Counted from the first letter of the stretch, positions 1-12,675 are shown. The stretch: 64,000 nucleotides of DNA from Branchiostoma floridae (GCF_000003815.2 NC_049981.1:767137-831136); one strand, 5' to 3'. The notes: generated from the sequence alone by a model not told the origin. Translations and numbers: made by a program.

Positions 1-920
1 GCTGCCCGACATGATGTGAGGCAAATAGATTCATCTTGGCACAAGTGATAGTGTGAGTGAGTTGAACCGTAAAGGCCTGGTGAAAGTGATATTCGCACTC
101 TTTGGCTTGATTGTGTACTACATCTGCCCATTACTTGTCAGGACAAATCGATACAAAGAATGTTCACTGGTGTGCATCATTGCACCTTTTATCACTGGCA
201 TCAGAATGTACATTTCAGGGCAGGACACATGACATGTCTTTACCCTTCATGACTTCTGGGGTATAGAAAATGAGATAATATATTGGGGAGGGGGGCATGT
301 TAGAGTTTTTAAATCTTTATTCATATCCAAACCTGATTGTATTATTTTGGTCCTAGACCCCATGGAACATTAATGTAACCTTTGTCAGAAGGCAATTGCA
401 CTATATCAGTACCATGGACAGCACCAGCCATTTCAGCACCAGGGACAGAGGCAGTCAAGGATGAGAGAAACTGGCACAGAGACATATAGACCATGACCAG
501 TCAACTTGAAGTTCTTTTTTAATGCTAGCAAAAAAAAATACTTTTATGATATGAAGGTTTTATGACAAAGCATCTACATAAATCTGTCCAGGTAGAGAAA
601 ACCGTTTTCCATCTCATTATGATGCAAGTATTACAGTTTGAGAGGTTGCTATCTGTAGGAAGATCTGGTCAGTGGTGACGTTGCCAAGGTTTTTGTATGC
701 TTTTCAATAAACTTTAGAACAGATGGTGCAACGTTTTGACAGTATAATGTTTCAAGTGCTCATGTCACCAAAAGTCACATTTCCTGATTGCATTCAGCCA
801 TAACAGTATAGTACAAAATGAACAACCTTTGTACAAAATATACACCCTTTTGATATAATTGAATATCAAATCTTGTAAACCATACTTCCCCTTCTTGATT
901 CATACCTTCAGGTATTCAAG
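1..920. other. intergenic, no gene recognised
   Basis: No open frame longer than a few dozen codons and no splice-flanked coding block was recognised on either strand. Confidence 0.5.
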
Positions 921-1144
921 TTAATTTCCACCTGTGACATCATAATGAACATGGAAGCTGGCTCAGAACCTGTCACTGCAACTTGCAAACATAATGGATA
1001 AAGTAAGTAGATACAACTTGAAATTGTATCTACTTGACAATGGTTTTGCCCTTTTTGATTCTCACAAGAATATTTTTGTGAGTAGCAGTACCAGGTTCTG
1101 AACCAGCTGTTGTTTTTACTGTGATGTCACAGTGGAAATCAACT
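921..1144. mobile_element. MITE-like inverted-repeat element
   Basis: The two ends are imperfect inverted repeats of about 50 bases. The left end carries TTTCCACCTGTGACATCA and GGCTCAGAACCTG; the right end carries their reverse complements. The element has no coding capacity. The ends have diverged, so it is not recent. The superfamily and target duplication could not be fixed. Confidence 0.6.
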
Positions 1145-1404
1145 TTATTACCTATAGTAGTAACATGCATTGGCATAATACCGGTCATAAGCCTTATACC
1201 GGTCGATTAAAAATAGTGGAACTTAAAGAGGTCTACACATGCAACAATAGTTATTTCTGAGGTATGCACACTTCAGACATCTAGGTGTCCAATACATAAT
1301 TTACAAAGCATCGATAACAATGCATTCGAAGACAACAAGGCCAAAAGTTTTCAGGTCATTTTCGGGGCAGGCGAGCTCGTCGTGGGACAAACACACTGTC
1401 ACGT

Positions 1405-1590
1405 TCATCGCCAGATTTGTAGATAATAATCACATGTGCTCACGGCACAAGACGAGCATGATTCAACAGCAATCTTGAATTTCTTTTGGTGACCTACAAC
1501 TCGTGTAAAAGTGTGAGGAACCGTTGCATAATAGCCCGGATCTACGGCTGAATGGGTCAAATTGAACGTACGCCGCCATTTTCCCGCCAT
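1405..1590 (-). CDS. possible first exon of an unidentified minus-strand gene
   Basis: The frame opens with ATGGCGGGAAAATGGCGGCG, a context typical of animal first exons, and runs 61 codons. A donor-like GTGAGC lies inside the frame about 38 bases before its end, so a spliced form would use roughly the first 48 codons. The rest of such a gene would lie at lower coordinates and outside the window. No family was recognised, and it may be chance or part of a repeat. Confidence 0.2.
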   Translation of the reverse strand: MAGKWRRTFNLTHSAVDPGYYATVPHTFTRVVGHQKKFKIAVESCSSCAVSTCDYYLQIWR

Positions 1591-2179
1591 TTTTAATGCT
1601 ACGGCCAGCAGTAAAGTTTTACGTCATAGCGGTTGTGACGGACCAAAATTAAATGAAAATTCTTGTCAGTATACGCCCATTTTCTCATGACTTTTTGTAT
1701 GCTCATGCAGATTTTTGTTTTGTGCAACTACTAACAGGAAAGAAAGGAACAACAGAGGATGAATAAAGGTACATAGCGGCAGTTAATTGTGCCTTGTTTC
1801 GTTCGACCGGTATAGTGCACCCCCTTCCAACCACGCGCCCGTTCTCCGTGCAATTCCGCGATTTGTTCCAATTACGATATTATGTTTTTAGCAGGACCAG
1901 AGAGACAAAATAATTTACACAGAAGAAGTGGCAAAGGTAAGCTGTAACAGCAACATGTAACTGGAGAAAATGATGCGTTGATCATTTGCCAAATTAGCAT
2001 TGCTTGAGAAATTGCAGTAAACCGACCGGTATTATGCCAATGGATGTTAGCAGGAATTACGAACTGGTGGAATAAATTGTAAGGTTTAAAAAAAAAAAAA
2101 AAAACACTGGTCTTAGTGGCAAGTATGCAGATGTTGACACACTGGCAGCACCAAATCCGTAGGTGTTTTTTGGTACCTT

Positions 2180-2310
2180 TAGATAGATTAGCCGTGAGGC
2201 TCGGTGGGCGCCACTCCACCGTCATGGGGGCAGGGGCATGGCGAGTATCGAACTCGGGACCTACTGATTCTGATTCCAACGCTCTAGCCGTTGTGCCACA
2301 CAGACACCCC
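2180..2310 (-). mobile_element. tRNA-derived SINE
   Basis: Read on the minus strand, the segment begins with a tRNA-like head. An A-box-like TGGCACAACGG is followed about 40 bases on by a B-box-like GAGTTCGATAC. The head lacks the pairing expected of a working tRNA and is followed by a non-tRNA body, so it is a SINE and not a tRNA gene. Confidence 0.6.
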
Positions 2311-2814
2311 TTGAATTTAAGATTCAATATCTAATATCAACATTAAAAAGGTATATATTTTGTATATTTTTTTTCATTGAATAACACTTATGATGCTTGC
2401 ATTTACTGTCATTAGTGACATAAGCTTGCATGTAAAAGTCTATTTTCTGTCCACACAAAACTTTGTCAGCATCCTGTTTGAACTGAAATGTTAGAACACC
2501 ATACATTGCACATGAGCCAATACATATTCCCAGATAACCATTGTTAGGGCTTAGGAAGATTGATATCTTGTTACTGACCTGATTTGATGGGAGATGAATG
2601 ATCAAACTTGCCTGGGAATGATCCCACAAATTGTGCATATTGGAAGAATGTGCTGACTCATGGCAATTATCCTGATGATATACAGTGCCAGTAAATAGGG
2701 ATGGGGGCATGGCCCTGCAAGCTGTGCCTCAACAGCCTGAAAATCACTTTGTTTGGGATGAGAAAGGCATGGTAGGCCCTTAACATCCTTCCTGCTGAAG
2801 TTATGTATTATCTA

Positions 2815-3200
2815 GGGGTGGGTACCGGTAGGATGTACTGATACAAAACCGTGTCTTATTGTTGCACTGGTCGGAACAAAACCAGACCTGAAAAAAATCA
2901 GTGGACCAGATTTTGAACCGATTGGATAATGAACAGATTATACCGGCAGGCGTTCCCGTGTTTTGGGGCTTACCGGTTCAAGAAAATAATGAGCAGATAA
3001 GTGGAAGAGAGTTCACAGTCATTTTTACCAAGTTTCTACAGTCGAACTTGTGTCTTTAGGGGCAATTAGTGTTAGTTACATGAAGATGGGATTTTAAAAC
3101 GGCAACAGAATTCGGATACTACATCAGATTCCTTTCTAGGGAAATGGACCATTGTTTTGAGTATTGCACATACACAAGTTTTTACATACTGAATAAGGGT
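2815..3200. mobile_element. TIR element, family with GGGTGGGTACCGGTA ends (right end lost)
   Basis: The left end, GGGGTGGGTACCGGTA, and the body (accggt-rich, then a segment reading catactgaat) match the elements at 40128-41420 and 57435-57849. The mirrored right end seen in those copies is absent here. It is non-coding. Confidence 0.65.
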
Positions 3201-5397
3201 ATCAAAGCCTTTTTAAAAATGTGTTGTCTGAAGTGTGCATACCTCAGAAATTACTGTTGCTACACAAGTAGATGACCTTAAATTCATTGCTCATTCATTT
3301 GGCGGTATTATGATTAGTGGAGGTATTGTATGGTAGTGGATTTTACTGACCCCTTGTATTGGCACTAAATTTGCATCCGTTAAGGGTGAGGCAGCAGGAG
3401 AGGGCTAATCTCCTCCGTATACGACATGATGTATGAGCGCGGAAGTGTCGCCTCTTCTTGGGTCACCTGCAGAAAAGGTTGAGATGTGACTTGGTGAATA
3501 ATTCATATTGATATGCATACATGTTTTTAACCTCAGCCTGCGGAATATAAAAGCTAGCCATGGTAAACTTGTGAATGTTCTTATCCTTGATATGTTGAAA
3601 AGGAGGAAAAAGGAATCATATTGCTTTTTCCACATTACTTGATAGATTTGAAGATGGCATAAATATTGGTATTCTCTGCATATGGGTGGTATGTAGGTCA
3701 AAGTGAAATATTGCCGTTAGTTTCAGCTGAAGCCTTAGGTCTCAGAAAGGTCAAGCTGTGTCAGGAGTTCACAGTAGATATCCAGGCAATGATCTATATT
3801 GTCGATTGAAGTTCCAGTATTGGGGGATCCAGAGGTTATTTGATACAAAGAAACAAATCCATTATATGGCCCTTGAATAGTATCATATGATATTCATATT
3901 ATTTGATATTCATGTTTGTTTATATATATATGTACATGTTGTTTGAGGATTATGTTCTAGAGATTTGGAAAAGAATGACTGCACCAACAATGGAGGGCCA
4001 GACAGTCATTTTATATTTTGTTGCTATCCATATTTTGGTTGATACTGTTTACAGAAGACTTGGAGATCAGATTATAATTGACAAATGTGAGTTGATACCA
4101 ACGTCAAGGCTTCTCAATGGAAGGTGGAATGCTGACAAATATATTGAATATGAAAATGATAACTTCCTTGCTTAAATTGGTGTAGATTTATAATTTAACA
4201 CGTTGTGGAAAGGCGGCTTTGCAATGCCTCACTATAAAATATTTAGCAGTGATGAGAAAGGAATACCCCAGTATATCCCTTACCTTAGGATGAGTGGAAT
4301 AGCCGAAAGCAGATTAAATTCCTCTGAAGCAAAAGCAATCAATGCAGACCGGTGTACATGTGCATGTTGGTGTGACAATATTGCTCAAACCTGCAGTCAT
4401 CTTAATGACTAGGGGTCAGCTTAGTTTTTATTGATGAGCCCTTTTGCTACAACGTGACGTAAGTTTATTGGGTATCGTATGGAGCTGCTGTCAGTCCAGG
4501 GCAGATTGGAAACAATGAAAAAGTATCCTGCCCTGACCCCATTTTAGAAGACATTCCCAAAGCCATTGCAATTTTGAAGATTACAAAAATTGGCGGCAGT
4601 CAAGGAACCCATGCAGTTTTGTCAAATGAGACTCACAAAATCCGATAACTTTAATGGGTAACTCAGACCAAAATCTTTCAAGAACTGCACACTTTTATCT
4701 ACCAGGACAAGAGTGGCCTGTAACACATGGTGACCATGGTGCATGTTCAGATTTCAGAATGAGTTGTAAAAAAAGTCTTCTTATGCAGGAAATGCCCCTT
4801 TATTGTCTCTTATTTATTCAGTGTATTCTAACGAGCAGCATAACAACATTATTAGCAATGGCAAACCTCAACTACTTGTTGTCTGTAGTGATTTCATGCA
4901 ATGTTTTTTTTCTTCAAATGAATTGGACACAATCCTATGCCTGTCCTGGTACACTGAAGCCAGTACTTTTTGGATGTTCTCAGTCAATGTAGTGTAGCTT
5001 CCTGATTATAACCCATGGGCAGCTCTAGGCAGCTGGTATTTATGTAAGATTTTAACTTAGGCATGTCGATTTCATTATATGGATGACATCCGTGCTGGCA
5101 TTTTTGACAAAGTGTATTATATATACAATCATGTGTTGCTTATGCCGTAAATTGCCAAAAAAAATTGAAAAATGGCTACTAATTCCGCTCGCTCTTTTTG
5201 GCGTTCCAGGATTATATCATCCATATGATCAAATCAACATATAGCCAGTGTAGTGGACTGCAGCTGTCAATTTCCAAACCTTGTGGGTATTACATTTATT
5301 TGAAAACTTGTCAAAACTTGTTGGTCTTCCTTTTGCTATTTACTGGTCATTATCTTACACTTAGACATTGTTGTTTCCATAAATATAATTTATGTGA

Positions 5398-5403
<6 letters not shown>
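3201..5403. other. intergenic, no gene recognised
   Basis: The AT-rich sequence holds several 60-110 codon open frames, but none has recognisable motifs or plausible splice context. The frame at 3903-4175 (plus) looks like translated AT-rich DNA. Confidence 0.4.

Positions 5404-5474
<71 letters not shown>
5404..5474. repeat. (GA)n microsatellite
   Basis: About 35 uninterrupted GA dinucleotides. The plus-strand open frame through it is a translated repeat. Confidence 0.95.
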
Positions 5475-5478
<4 letters not shown>

Positions 5479-6898
5479 GCATGCATGGGGAAGTTATCAG
5501 ACCTGGATGAAAATGTCCCCTCTGAGGAAGCTTTCAGATTCTCCTGAATGATAGATACAGCCTCTGATTGAACTGAGACCCCAGAGATAAGCGGGGCATT
5601 ACTAATGTATAGGTGTAACTTACCAATAAGCTGGCACGAAAGATTAGCTTCCTGGGATTAGGGTAAGATTATCCTCATCCCATGATAAATTGTAGTTGAT
5701 AACATGCACAGTTAACAGGACCCAGATGTTACATGTATTTTGAAGTTGACATTCTTCTCACAAAGCAAATTAGGTGAGCCAATAAATATTGCTAATATAT
5801 CAAACTTGAATCTGTGTATTTGTAATTATGTATTTTCCTCTATCATTTATTTGCTTTTGTTTAATATTTTCTGTATCAAAGATGATGCATTAGTTTCATA
5901 GGCGGATTACCATGTTTTACTTTGCAGGTTTTCAATTTAAAGTTGTTCTGACTCTTTTCAAATTTTCTACTTTATTCATAGTCACAACATGCTTTCAATG
6001 TACTTTCACAGGTCATCACCCAGCTGAACAGTTCTTATATATATGACCCTTTTAAAATAGCAAGCCAGAGATAACTTTGTAAGACCTTCACATTTTCAAG
6101 GGTGTAACAGATCTTTATATACGATCACATATTTTTTAGTTATGAAGTTATAAAAGATCAAGACGGATGGACCAGGGAGGCAGGATGAATGTTGCTTGAA
6201 AATGTTGATGCAATTTTTAGTGACAGCTTACACTTTGTCTAATGCCCTTCTTCAGTCCTTCCGTGTTTTCTCTCGTCTACCATATTTTGTTTAATGCACT
6301 TTCTTCCTGGTGCAAGTTTCAGACAGCGCCTGATACACTGCTTGTCAACAAAAAATGACTATGTATGGTTTGCAATTCTGTCCATGGGCACTTCTTGCTG
6401 AAACAGTTGACAAGAAACTGTTTTGGTTAGAACTCACCCGAGATGCTGAATGATTCAGAGCAGGGTTCCTGACTGGAGGCCAGGGGATTGTTCCTGTCTG
6501 ATGTTAACAGTGAAGTTGTCCAGACGTGTGGTGATTGCAGAGGAAGGAAGAAGTCAATCAGATAATGGTGCTATTTATCTTTCCCCCATAATTGCCTACC
6601 TTGCTTTCTAACTCTCCCAGGCCACACGTGTAGGAAGAGTCTAGACGGTGCATAGCCATTATTTGCCAACATTCGGTGATGGCGGCCCATTTGTGCAAAT
6701 AGCACTTGAATCAAAGTTGACCGCTGAAGCTCAATTGTGCTGATGTTAGGGTGGATGATTGTAGGCATCACACTTTTACGATTGTGTTTATTTTACTGCT
6801 CACCATCCCTATGTGTTGCTAATGTACATAATTATTCTCACTTCTTTGTCAAACCACAATATGTATAATATAAAACAGATAACATAGATTCCCATAAT
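5475..6898. other. intergenic, no gene recognised
   Basis: No coding exon or RNA gene was recognised. Confidence 0.4.
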
Positions 6899-7092
6899 TA
6901 TAATTCCACCAGGTACCATTATACCACCACCTCAAAAAAGGTTGTTATAGAGGCCTTCTCAAGATTGTCTTTAACACGTAATATCTGAATTATATTACAT
7001 TTAGGATATTTAACATTCGGTGTTCAATCTTGGGAAGACCTCTATACTAACATTTTTTTAGGTGGTGGTATTATTGCACCTGGTGGAATTAT
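6899..7092. mobile_element. MITE hairpin with ATAATTCCACCAGGT ends
   Basis: The left terminus ATAATTCCACCAGGT is followed by ATACCACCACCT. Both are mirrored at the right end as AGGTGGTGGTAT and ACCTGGTGGAATTAT. Inner arms (aggccttctcaagattg and caatcttgggaagacctc) extend the hairpin. The element is about 190 bp, non-coding, and its superfamily is not assigned. Confidence 0.75.
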
Positions 7093-8954
7093 GATAGTCG
7101 ATGTTACATCATGTATATTCTTCCTTATGAGCTGCAATAGAAGACAACATTATATTCAGCACCATGGACAGCGGTCAAAGCAGACACTGTATGTAGGAAT
7201 GGCCCGCAAATGAGCTAACATCAGTAGTCTTGTGAAGTCTTAGTGTCATGGCTAGCTTTTATATACATTCTGTAACCTTTTCAGCATGCCATATCCTGTT
7301 GGTGCTGTACATCAAGCAGAGTGCTAAAGCTTAAACTTTGAGTGTCCATTCAATACAGACACCCACGGAAGATTAGTAAATGTACCACTGGCCACCCACT
7401 CCTCCCACACCAATTTTCTTCTGTATAGCCCAGGCCATTGTAATGGTGATTTTGTCTAACAAGGTTTTAGAGAAGATCAATACACACGAAGACATGAAAC
7501 TTAACATCGTCGCTCAAATTCCAGTTTATTTTACATGTTACCCAGTGGTCTGGTAATGTCGTATTTCTAGACAATATGCCTGTATGTACTATACCTATGA
7601 TACAGCTCTCTGAGCTAGTTCAAATACATGTATATCACAATAATACACGTATATCACAATTATATATTTAGATTTTACATGTCGGTGTAACCAAAACACC
7701 TTATCCTTAGCGTATTTACAGTGTGCTTGAGAAACACACTAAACTTACATTTACTTTGAGAAGCTAGATCTTGTAGATTATTTTAAAGCATGTCCCACCC
7801 ACTTTTATCTCTTCTACAAAATGCATATTTCCATAAAAGTAAGCAAAACCTTTCTGGTAATTTTATTATTGAAAGTTTCATTTTTGTCTATAGTGTAGAC
7901 CATAGAAAGTTACAAAGTAGTGGGTTACTTTCTTCCTGAAATTTTGTAATGTATACATGTCAGGTCTAGCCTATTGGTGCAGTATGTTTTATCACTTTTT
8001 TAAATTTTCTTAAGGTTTCCAAAAAAGTCTTATCACACATGTATGTTTTAATACTATGATTAACATAGTCTGAAATCCTTTATCGGCTGAGTTGTCCAGT
8101 AACCATGTATTGTTTGACTTTGACTTGACTTTATTGACGATGCATATGAGACAAGTCATTACAAGGGTCTACCTAGGCAGCTTTCGGCTGGTAGCGACAG
8201 AACCTACAAAAATGCAGACGAACATATTTGATATCCCGTAAGTCAAAATCACAGCATAACAAATCTGATGTTCTTCAGTAACATGACTATTATGAAAATT
8301 ATCAACTATTCTGCAGAATTTATTTCTTGAAACACATCTAATTTTAATTTGTTGTCAACATGTATTTATATCACTAATGAAGTAGTTGTTACAGATAGAA
8401 CTTAATGCCACATAAGTTACCGAAGGTATACATGTAGTTGTATTTCTGATTATAACTTTAACGTTACATCCTAATAAACGTCTTGATGAAATATGTACCA
8501 CAGCTATATCTAACAATGAAAATATCAATCTTATTTCAGGTAAGCACATGCCTCATGCACTTAATGAGTCAAACAGAATAGTGTTTTGCAAATAATGGAT
8601 CTTCCTCTTATAAATAGTATCTTATCTTTCAATTTCATTCACATGATGAGATGCACATTGACATCAGAAGGTAATAGTGACAGGTAACAAATGAACTTTT
8701 GTAACATCATTAGTCATGAATCTTGCTTTGCAGAGGTGGATTAACTTAGTCTAGTCCTAGTCATCTTTTATCTTATAGCTACAGCAACAAGGAGCTATCG
8801 TATCATTGATTTCTGGCCCTGTGAGATTTCATCCAGTTTTTTCCTTATCATTTTGGTGCAGATGCAATAATGATATGTTTTACACATCAGTAAATCCAAC
8901 CCAACCGTTCCTGATCCATGCATGGGTTGGGGAGTCGCAGGCCCGCAAAAGCAG
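7093..8954. other. intergenic and probable 3' flank of the potassium channel gene
   Basis: The minus-strand 3' untranslated region of the neighbouring channel gene should fall in the upper part. A LINE-tail-like segment lies at about 8105-8220 (ctttattgacgatgcatatg). No gene was recognised. Confidence 0.35.
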
Positions 8955-10703
8955 TTATCTGAACACATGCACAGTTTCAATGTTGCCCTCGTCACTTTGA
9001 TCATCAGAAAGCTTTTCAATTTCCTCCATCTCTTGCTCCACATAGGAGACAGCACATCGTTGGCGATGATGGTCGATCATGGTTCGGTAGTATTGTACAT
9101 TTTCTCTTCGAGTATAAGGCGGAGGCTTGGGTTGAGGTGGGAAGGTGGCACGCCAACATGGCACATTATTGTAGCTGCACTCCAGGTTGATAAAACCTCT
9201 CTCGGAGCACAGGTCGTCGTTACAACAACAGAGAAGCCAGCGTAGGCACTTGAATCTCCTCTCTTGCTCCTCACTTGAGATAGATGCACTAGTACCTTTT
9301 GCAGCCTTATATCCTGATCTCCTAGTACAGCATGCACCACTCAGACAACAACAAAATATGTGCCTGCATTCACACTCTCTGGTCTCATCATCATCACTAA
9401 GTGGGATCTCAATGGGTAAGCGATGATGCGGCCTCCTTGGTTTAAGCATTTTGACCTTAGCCTGCTGATGCTTCTTCAGACTCTTTGATAGCTTGTGGCT
9501 ACGATAGATAGCATTAAAGTTTGATACTACTACAGTAGTAGGTAAAGTTATAAGGAGAACACCACTTAAGGCGCATACACCAGCTATTACCTTTCCTTGA
9601 ATTGTGTTGGGTACCATGTCACCATACCCAAGTGTCGTCATGGTTACAATGCTGTACCAGAATGATCTGGGCACACTGGTGAATACAGAGTCAGGTTCGT
9701 CTCTCTCTGCATAGTACATCATTGTTGAAGATACAACAACTCCCATGAAAAGGGCAAATAAGAGAAAGGTCAGCTCACCATAACAGCGTCTCAATGTATG
9801 GAGCAAAATTCTCAGGCCCCGGGAGTACCACTGGCACTTGAATATTCTGAAGACACGGAAAACGCGTAAAGTCATGAGAGACTTTCCCGTTCCTATCTGA
9901 ATCACAAAGAGTCCAATGTAATACGGTACCATCGCTAGCACGTCCACAACGCTCATTAAGCTCGTTACAAACTGACAACGATTTGGTGCTGAAAATAGAC
10001 GCAGCGTATACTCCAGAGTGAAGATGACAATGCAGGCGCTTTCTATGGCTGTGAAGGTCAAGGCATACTTCTCTCCAAGCGGCAACTGATCTCTTGAACT
10101 CCCATACACAGTTTCCAGCACACTGCTGAATATGGAGGTTACGATGCAGATCCCCACCACGTAGTAGATGGCAGGCCCAAGTAAAGTGAGTTGAGGACGA
10201 TCAAACATCAACCATATTTTCTCCCGGAAAGTTTTTGGTTTTGGGACTGCTGGTAGGACCTTTTCCTGGAACCTGTTTTCCAGCTCGTGCATTTCATGTT
10301 CATAGTCCTCAAAGCAACATTGTTCCAGAAGGTCAGGAAGGATGCCCCAGAAGGCCAGCTCCTCGTTAAAGGAAGTGACACAAATGGCCCTGTTGTAGTG
10401 TAATTTCCCAGTCTGGTAAAACTGCAGAACGATCCGGAATACTTCAGGATCACGATCAAAGAAATACTCATTGTTTTTCTCATCCAGGTAGTTCTCTTTC
10501 TTGTCTCCTCCAAGTAGCGTGCTGGGAAACTTGTTAAGATGGCTTTGCCACGTTATAAACTTCTGCCCACTGACGTTAAAGATCACCTTCTTTTCCCCGG
10601 CATGACTGACAAACTTTGGCCTCTCTGGTCGGGAGAATATCAGTCCCAGGTTAACCGAGGACTTGCGTCGACTTGATGACCACGAGGCAGCAGTAGCAGC
10701 CAT
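8955..10703 (-). CDS. Kv4/Shal-like voltage-gated potassium channel, single exon
   Basis: The uninterrupted 582-residue frame starts at ATG 10703. An N-terminal T1 tetramerisation domain spans about residues 36-135 and keeps the zinc motif H-x5-C-x20-CC typical of Shab/Shaw/Shal channels. Six membrane segments follow. S2 has the charge-transfer motif FTLEY, S3 has SVVD, S4 reads LRVFRVFRIFK with four basic residues, and the pore reads TTLGYGDMVP, the Kv4 form. In S6 the usual PVP gate motif reads PTT. The start MAATAASW resembles the Kv4 N-terminus, but the hydrophobic KChIP-binding stretch is replaced by Ser/Arg. The C-terminal tail has two cysteine clusters (around residues 430-450 and 480-490). 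It should sit in the plasma membrane as one of four subunits. Vertebrate Kv4 genes have introns in this region, so the lack of introns suggests a retrocopy or lineage-specific intron loss. The channel identity is sure; orthology to Kv4 and conductance are inferred. Confidence 0.95.
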   Translation of the reverse strand: MAATAASWSSSRRKSSVNLGLIFSRPERPKFVSHAGEKKVIFNVSGQKFITWQSHLNKFPSTLLGGDKKENYLDEKNNEYFFDRDPEVFRIVLQFYQTGKLHYNRAICVTSFNEELAFWGILPDLLEQCCFEDYEHEMHELENRFQEKVLPAVPKPKTFREKIWLMFDRPQLTLLGPAIYYVVGICIVTSIFSSVLETVYGSSRDQLPLGEKYALTFTAIESACIVIFTLEYTLRLFSAPNRCQFVTSLMSVVDVLAMVPYYIGLFVIQIGTGKSLMTLRVFRVFRIFKCQWYSRGLRILLHTLRRCYGELTFLLFALFMGVVVSSTMMYYAERDEPDSVFTSVPRSFWYSIVTMTTLGYGDMVPNTIQGKVIAGVCALSGVLLITLPTTVVVSNFNAIYRSHKLSKSLKKHQQAKVKMLKPRRPHHRLPIEIPLSDDDETRECECRHIFCCCLSGACCTRRSGYKAAKGTSASISSEEQERRFKCLRWLLCCCNDDLCSERGFINLECSYNNVPCWRATFPPQPKPPPYTRRENVQYYRTMIDHHRQRCAVSYVEQEMEEIEKLSDDQSDEGNIETVHVFR

Positions 10704-12575
10704 CTTGGAAGTGCATAGTATTCTGACACTATGTCACTTGTGACCGGAATACCAATATTGGATGTTATGTATGAAATCCCTCCTTGCAGTGGTGATTTTC
10801 TTCTGTAAAACTGTGAATTTCATATTCTGTCATGATTGAGCCAGAATCCGTTGTGTTCAAGATGTCTGTGCTCTCAGATGTTCAGAGACCCAGACAAGGT
10901 CGAGGTTAAAGAGTTCCCAGCACACTCAGCCCTTCAGGTGTACACAGATCCTGCATAAACCATGAGAGGGACAAGTCACGGGTGGACACAGCTTTGTGTA
11001 GTAAAAAGCCAATGCTTGCTACTGGGTCACTTCTGCTTCAAGCAGTCTGGTCAATAAGTCTGCCCCCTGCACATGTTCTCAATTTCCTTTCATGTACAAA
11101 TTAAAGTGGTCCATACTTCCAGGGCCTTTTGCATGATATACACATGAAGAGCTACGAGTTAGGTTAAAAGAAAGTCAAAAGTTCACACGACTGTTGCAAC
11201 AAGCTGAGTCTTTTGTCTTGCTGTCAGCTCTGCGACATAGTTCTGCTAGCTTCCGCCCGAGATGTATTTATGAGAACCTGGCAGTGACGCCCCATCCGTC
11301 TTGTGCTAGTACCCGACTGATTGAGCTGTTGTGGAACTTCTTGGTTCTCCCAGATGTCTGATTCCTTGATGAAATTAACTTCAACTGCAATAGCAGAAAG
11401 ATACTTGGCTGCCTGCCTGTCCACCGGGCTCTTGACTAATGAACTGGAAGTTCAGGTTCAACACATCTGGTGTGGGCCAGCAGCACAAAGCAATGTCCTT
11501 CATAGCCTGGTGAGTCCAGCCAGTTAGATGATAAGGTGCTAGTCATACATCCCTTCTGGGTTCAGCATCCTGAAACATGTAAGGTATTCCATACATTAAA
11601 AAAAAGGGTGAAAATGCACAGAATTTCCTGCTTTCTTGAATTGGATAATACAAATATACTACCTTGCGTGTTGCATTATATAGATGCAGAAAGTTTACAT
11701 TTGAGCAGTCCCATGGTTTTTGATATGTAGATTGTCAAATAGCATTGTGGTTTGCTGGGCATACATCTTATTTCTAACGTGCGTCATTCAACTTACATGC
11801 ACAATGACCTATTCTTACCCCTGGTACATCTAGACTACAAAAACATTCTCCTCTGAATTATTACTGCTTCCTGGTACCATTTTTTGCTTGACACCTTTTT
11901 GTCTGCTTTATCCCTTGAAATATTGAAGTATTTGGCCTATATACTACACAGCAAATGGTATGTGCAAGCTATTGGTTAAGCCTGTTGCTAGATCCTATGA
12001 GCATATGTTATTACCTCCATGAAAAGTCATGGAGGTTATGTTTATGCAGCATTTGTCTCTCTAGACCAGACATTAGCCCAAAACATGTACATACATATTC
12101 AGCAATTGAGTATGGCCTGCAGGCCTGGCCCACAGGATGAAATTGCAACTGAAGTCTTCCTCTTTCATCTATCAGAGTTATCTACTTTACAATAATTCAC
12201 CCAACGATAATTTTCTTTGCTTCGAAAGAAATATTTCAAATGCGATGTTCACCAGAATGTAGCAAGAAATCGATGTTAACGACATCTTCCTCAGCTTGTG
12301 ATTAGAACAAATGCTGGAGACTGTACGTGGCACCTGCACCACACGAGGCCACAAAAGCTTGAAGGGAGCAAAGATCAAAACCGTATATTGCAAGTGAGGT
12401 ATCAGCTAATGTGTATTTTGATTATTGTATGCAGAAATATTATTTGCACAACCAAGACCATGACATTCCATCACATCACATTTTTATGTGCAGGGACAGG
12501 GGTAACATTTAGACCTTTGGTGTCAACAAATGTCTGCCTTTTTTAAGAGCTGAAGTTTTTTTCAAGAACATTATG
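10704..12575. other. 5' flank of the channel gene and 3' region of NF1, largely unassigned
   Basis: No TATA box was identified for the channel. A short hairpin at about 12008-12035 (acctccatgaaaagtcatggaggt) resembles a repeat motif common in marine invertebrates. Remaining 3' exons of NF1 are expected here or in the adjacent gap, but I could not recognise conserved ones. Confidence 0.3.
11224..11430 (-). CDS. possible terminal exon (unassigned; candidate NF1 C-terminus)
   Basis: This hydrophilic minus-strand frame is rich in Ser, Arg, Gln and Glu and ends at a TGA. An acceptor-like ttcattag lies just upstream. Its place downstream of the NF1 exons on the same strand makes it a candidate last exon, since NF1 ends in a poorly conserved polar tail. 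No residue-level match to known NF1 ends was seen, and it may be non-coding. Confidence 0.2.
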   Translation of the reverse strand, partial: SPVDRQAAKYLSAIAVEVNFIKESDIWENQEVPQQLNQSGTSTRRMGRHCQVLINTSRAEASRTMSQS

Positions 12576-12675
12576 NNNNNNNNNNNNNNNNNNNNNNNNN
12601 NNNNNNNNNNNNNNNNNNNNNNNNNNNNNNNNNNNNNNNNNNNNNNNNNNNNNNNNNNNNNNNNNNNNNNNNNNN
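12576..12675. other. assembly gap (100 N)
   Basis: Exactly 100 N. It interrupts an NF1 coding exon on its right side. Confidence 1.

Noticed and set aside
2180-2310. Functional tRNA gene on the minus strand
   Set aside because: Same reasoning: internal promoter boxes remain, but there is no acceptor-stem pairing and a non-tRNA body is attached.
5198-5551. 117-codon plus-strand open frame
   Set aside because: Its core is Arg-Glu repeats from a (GA)n microsatellite and the flanks have no protein features.
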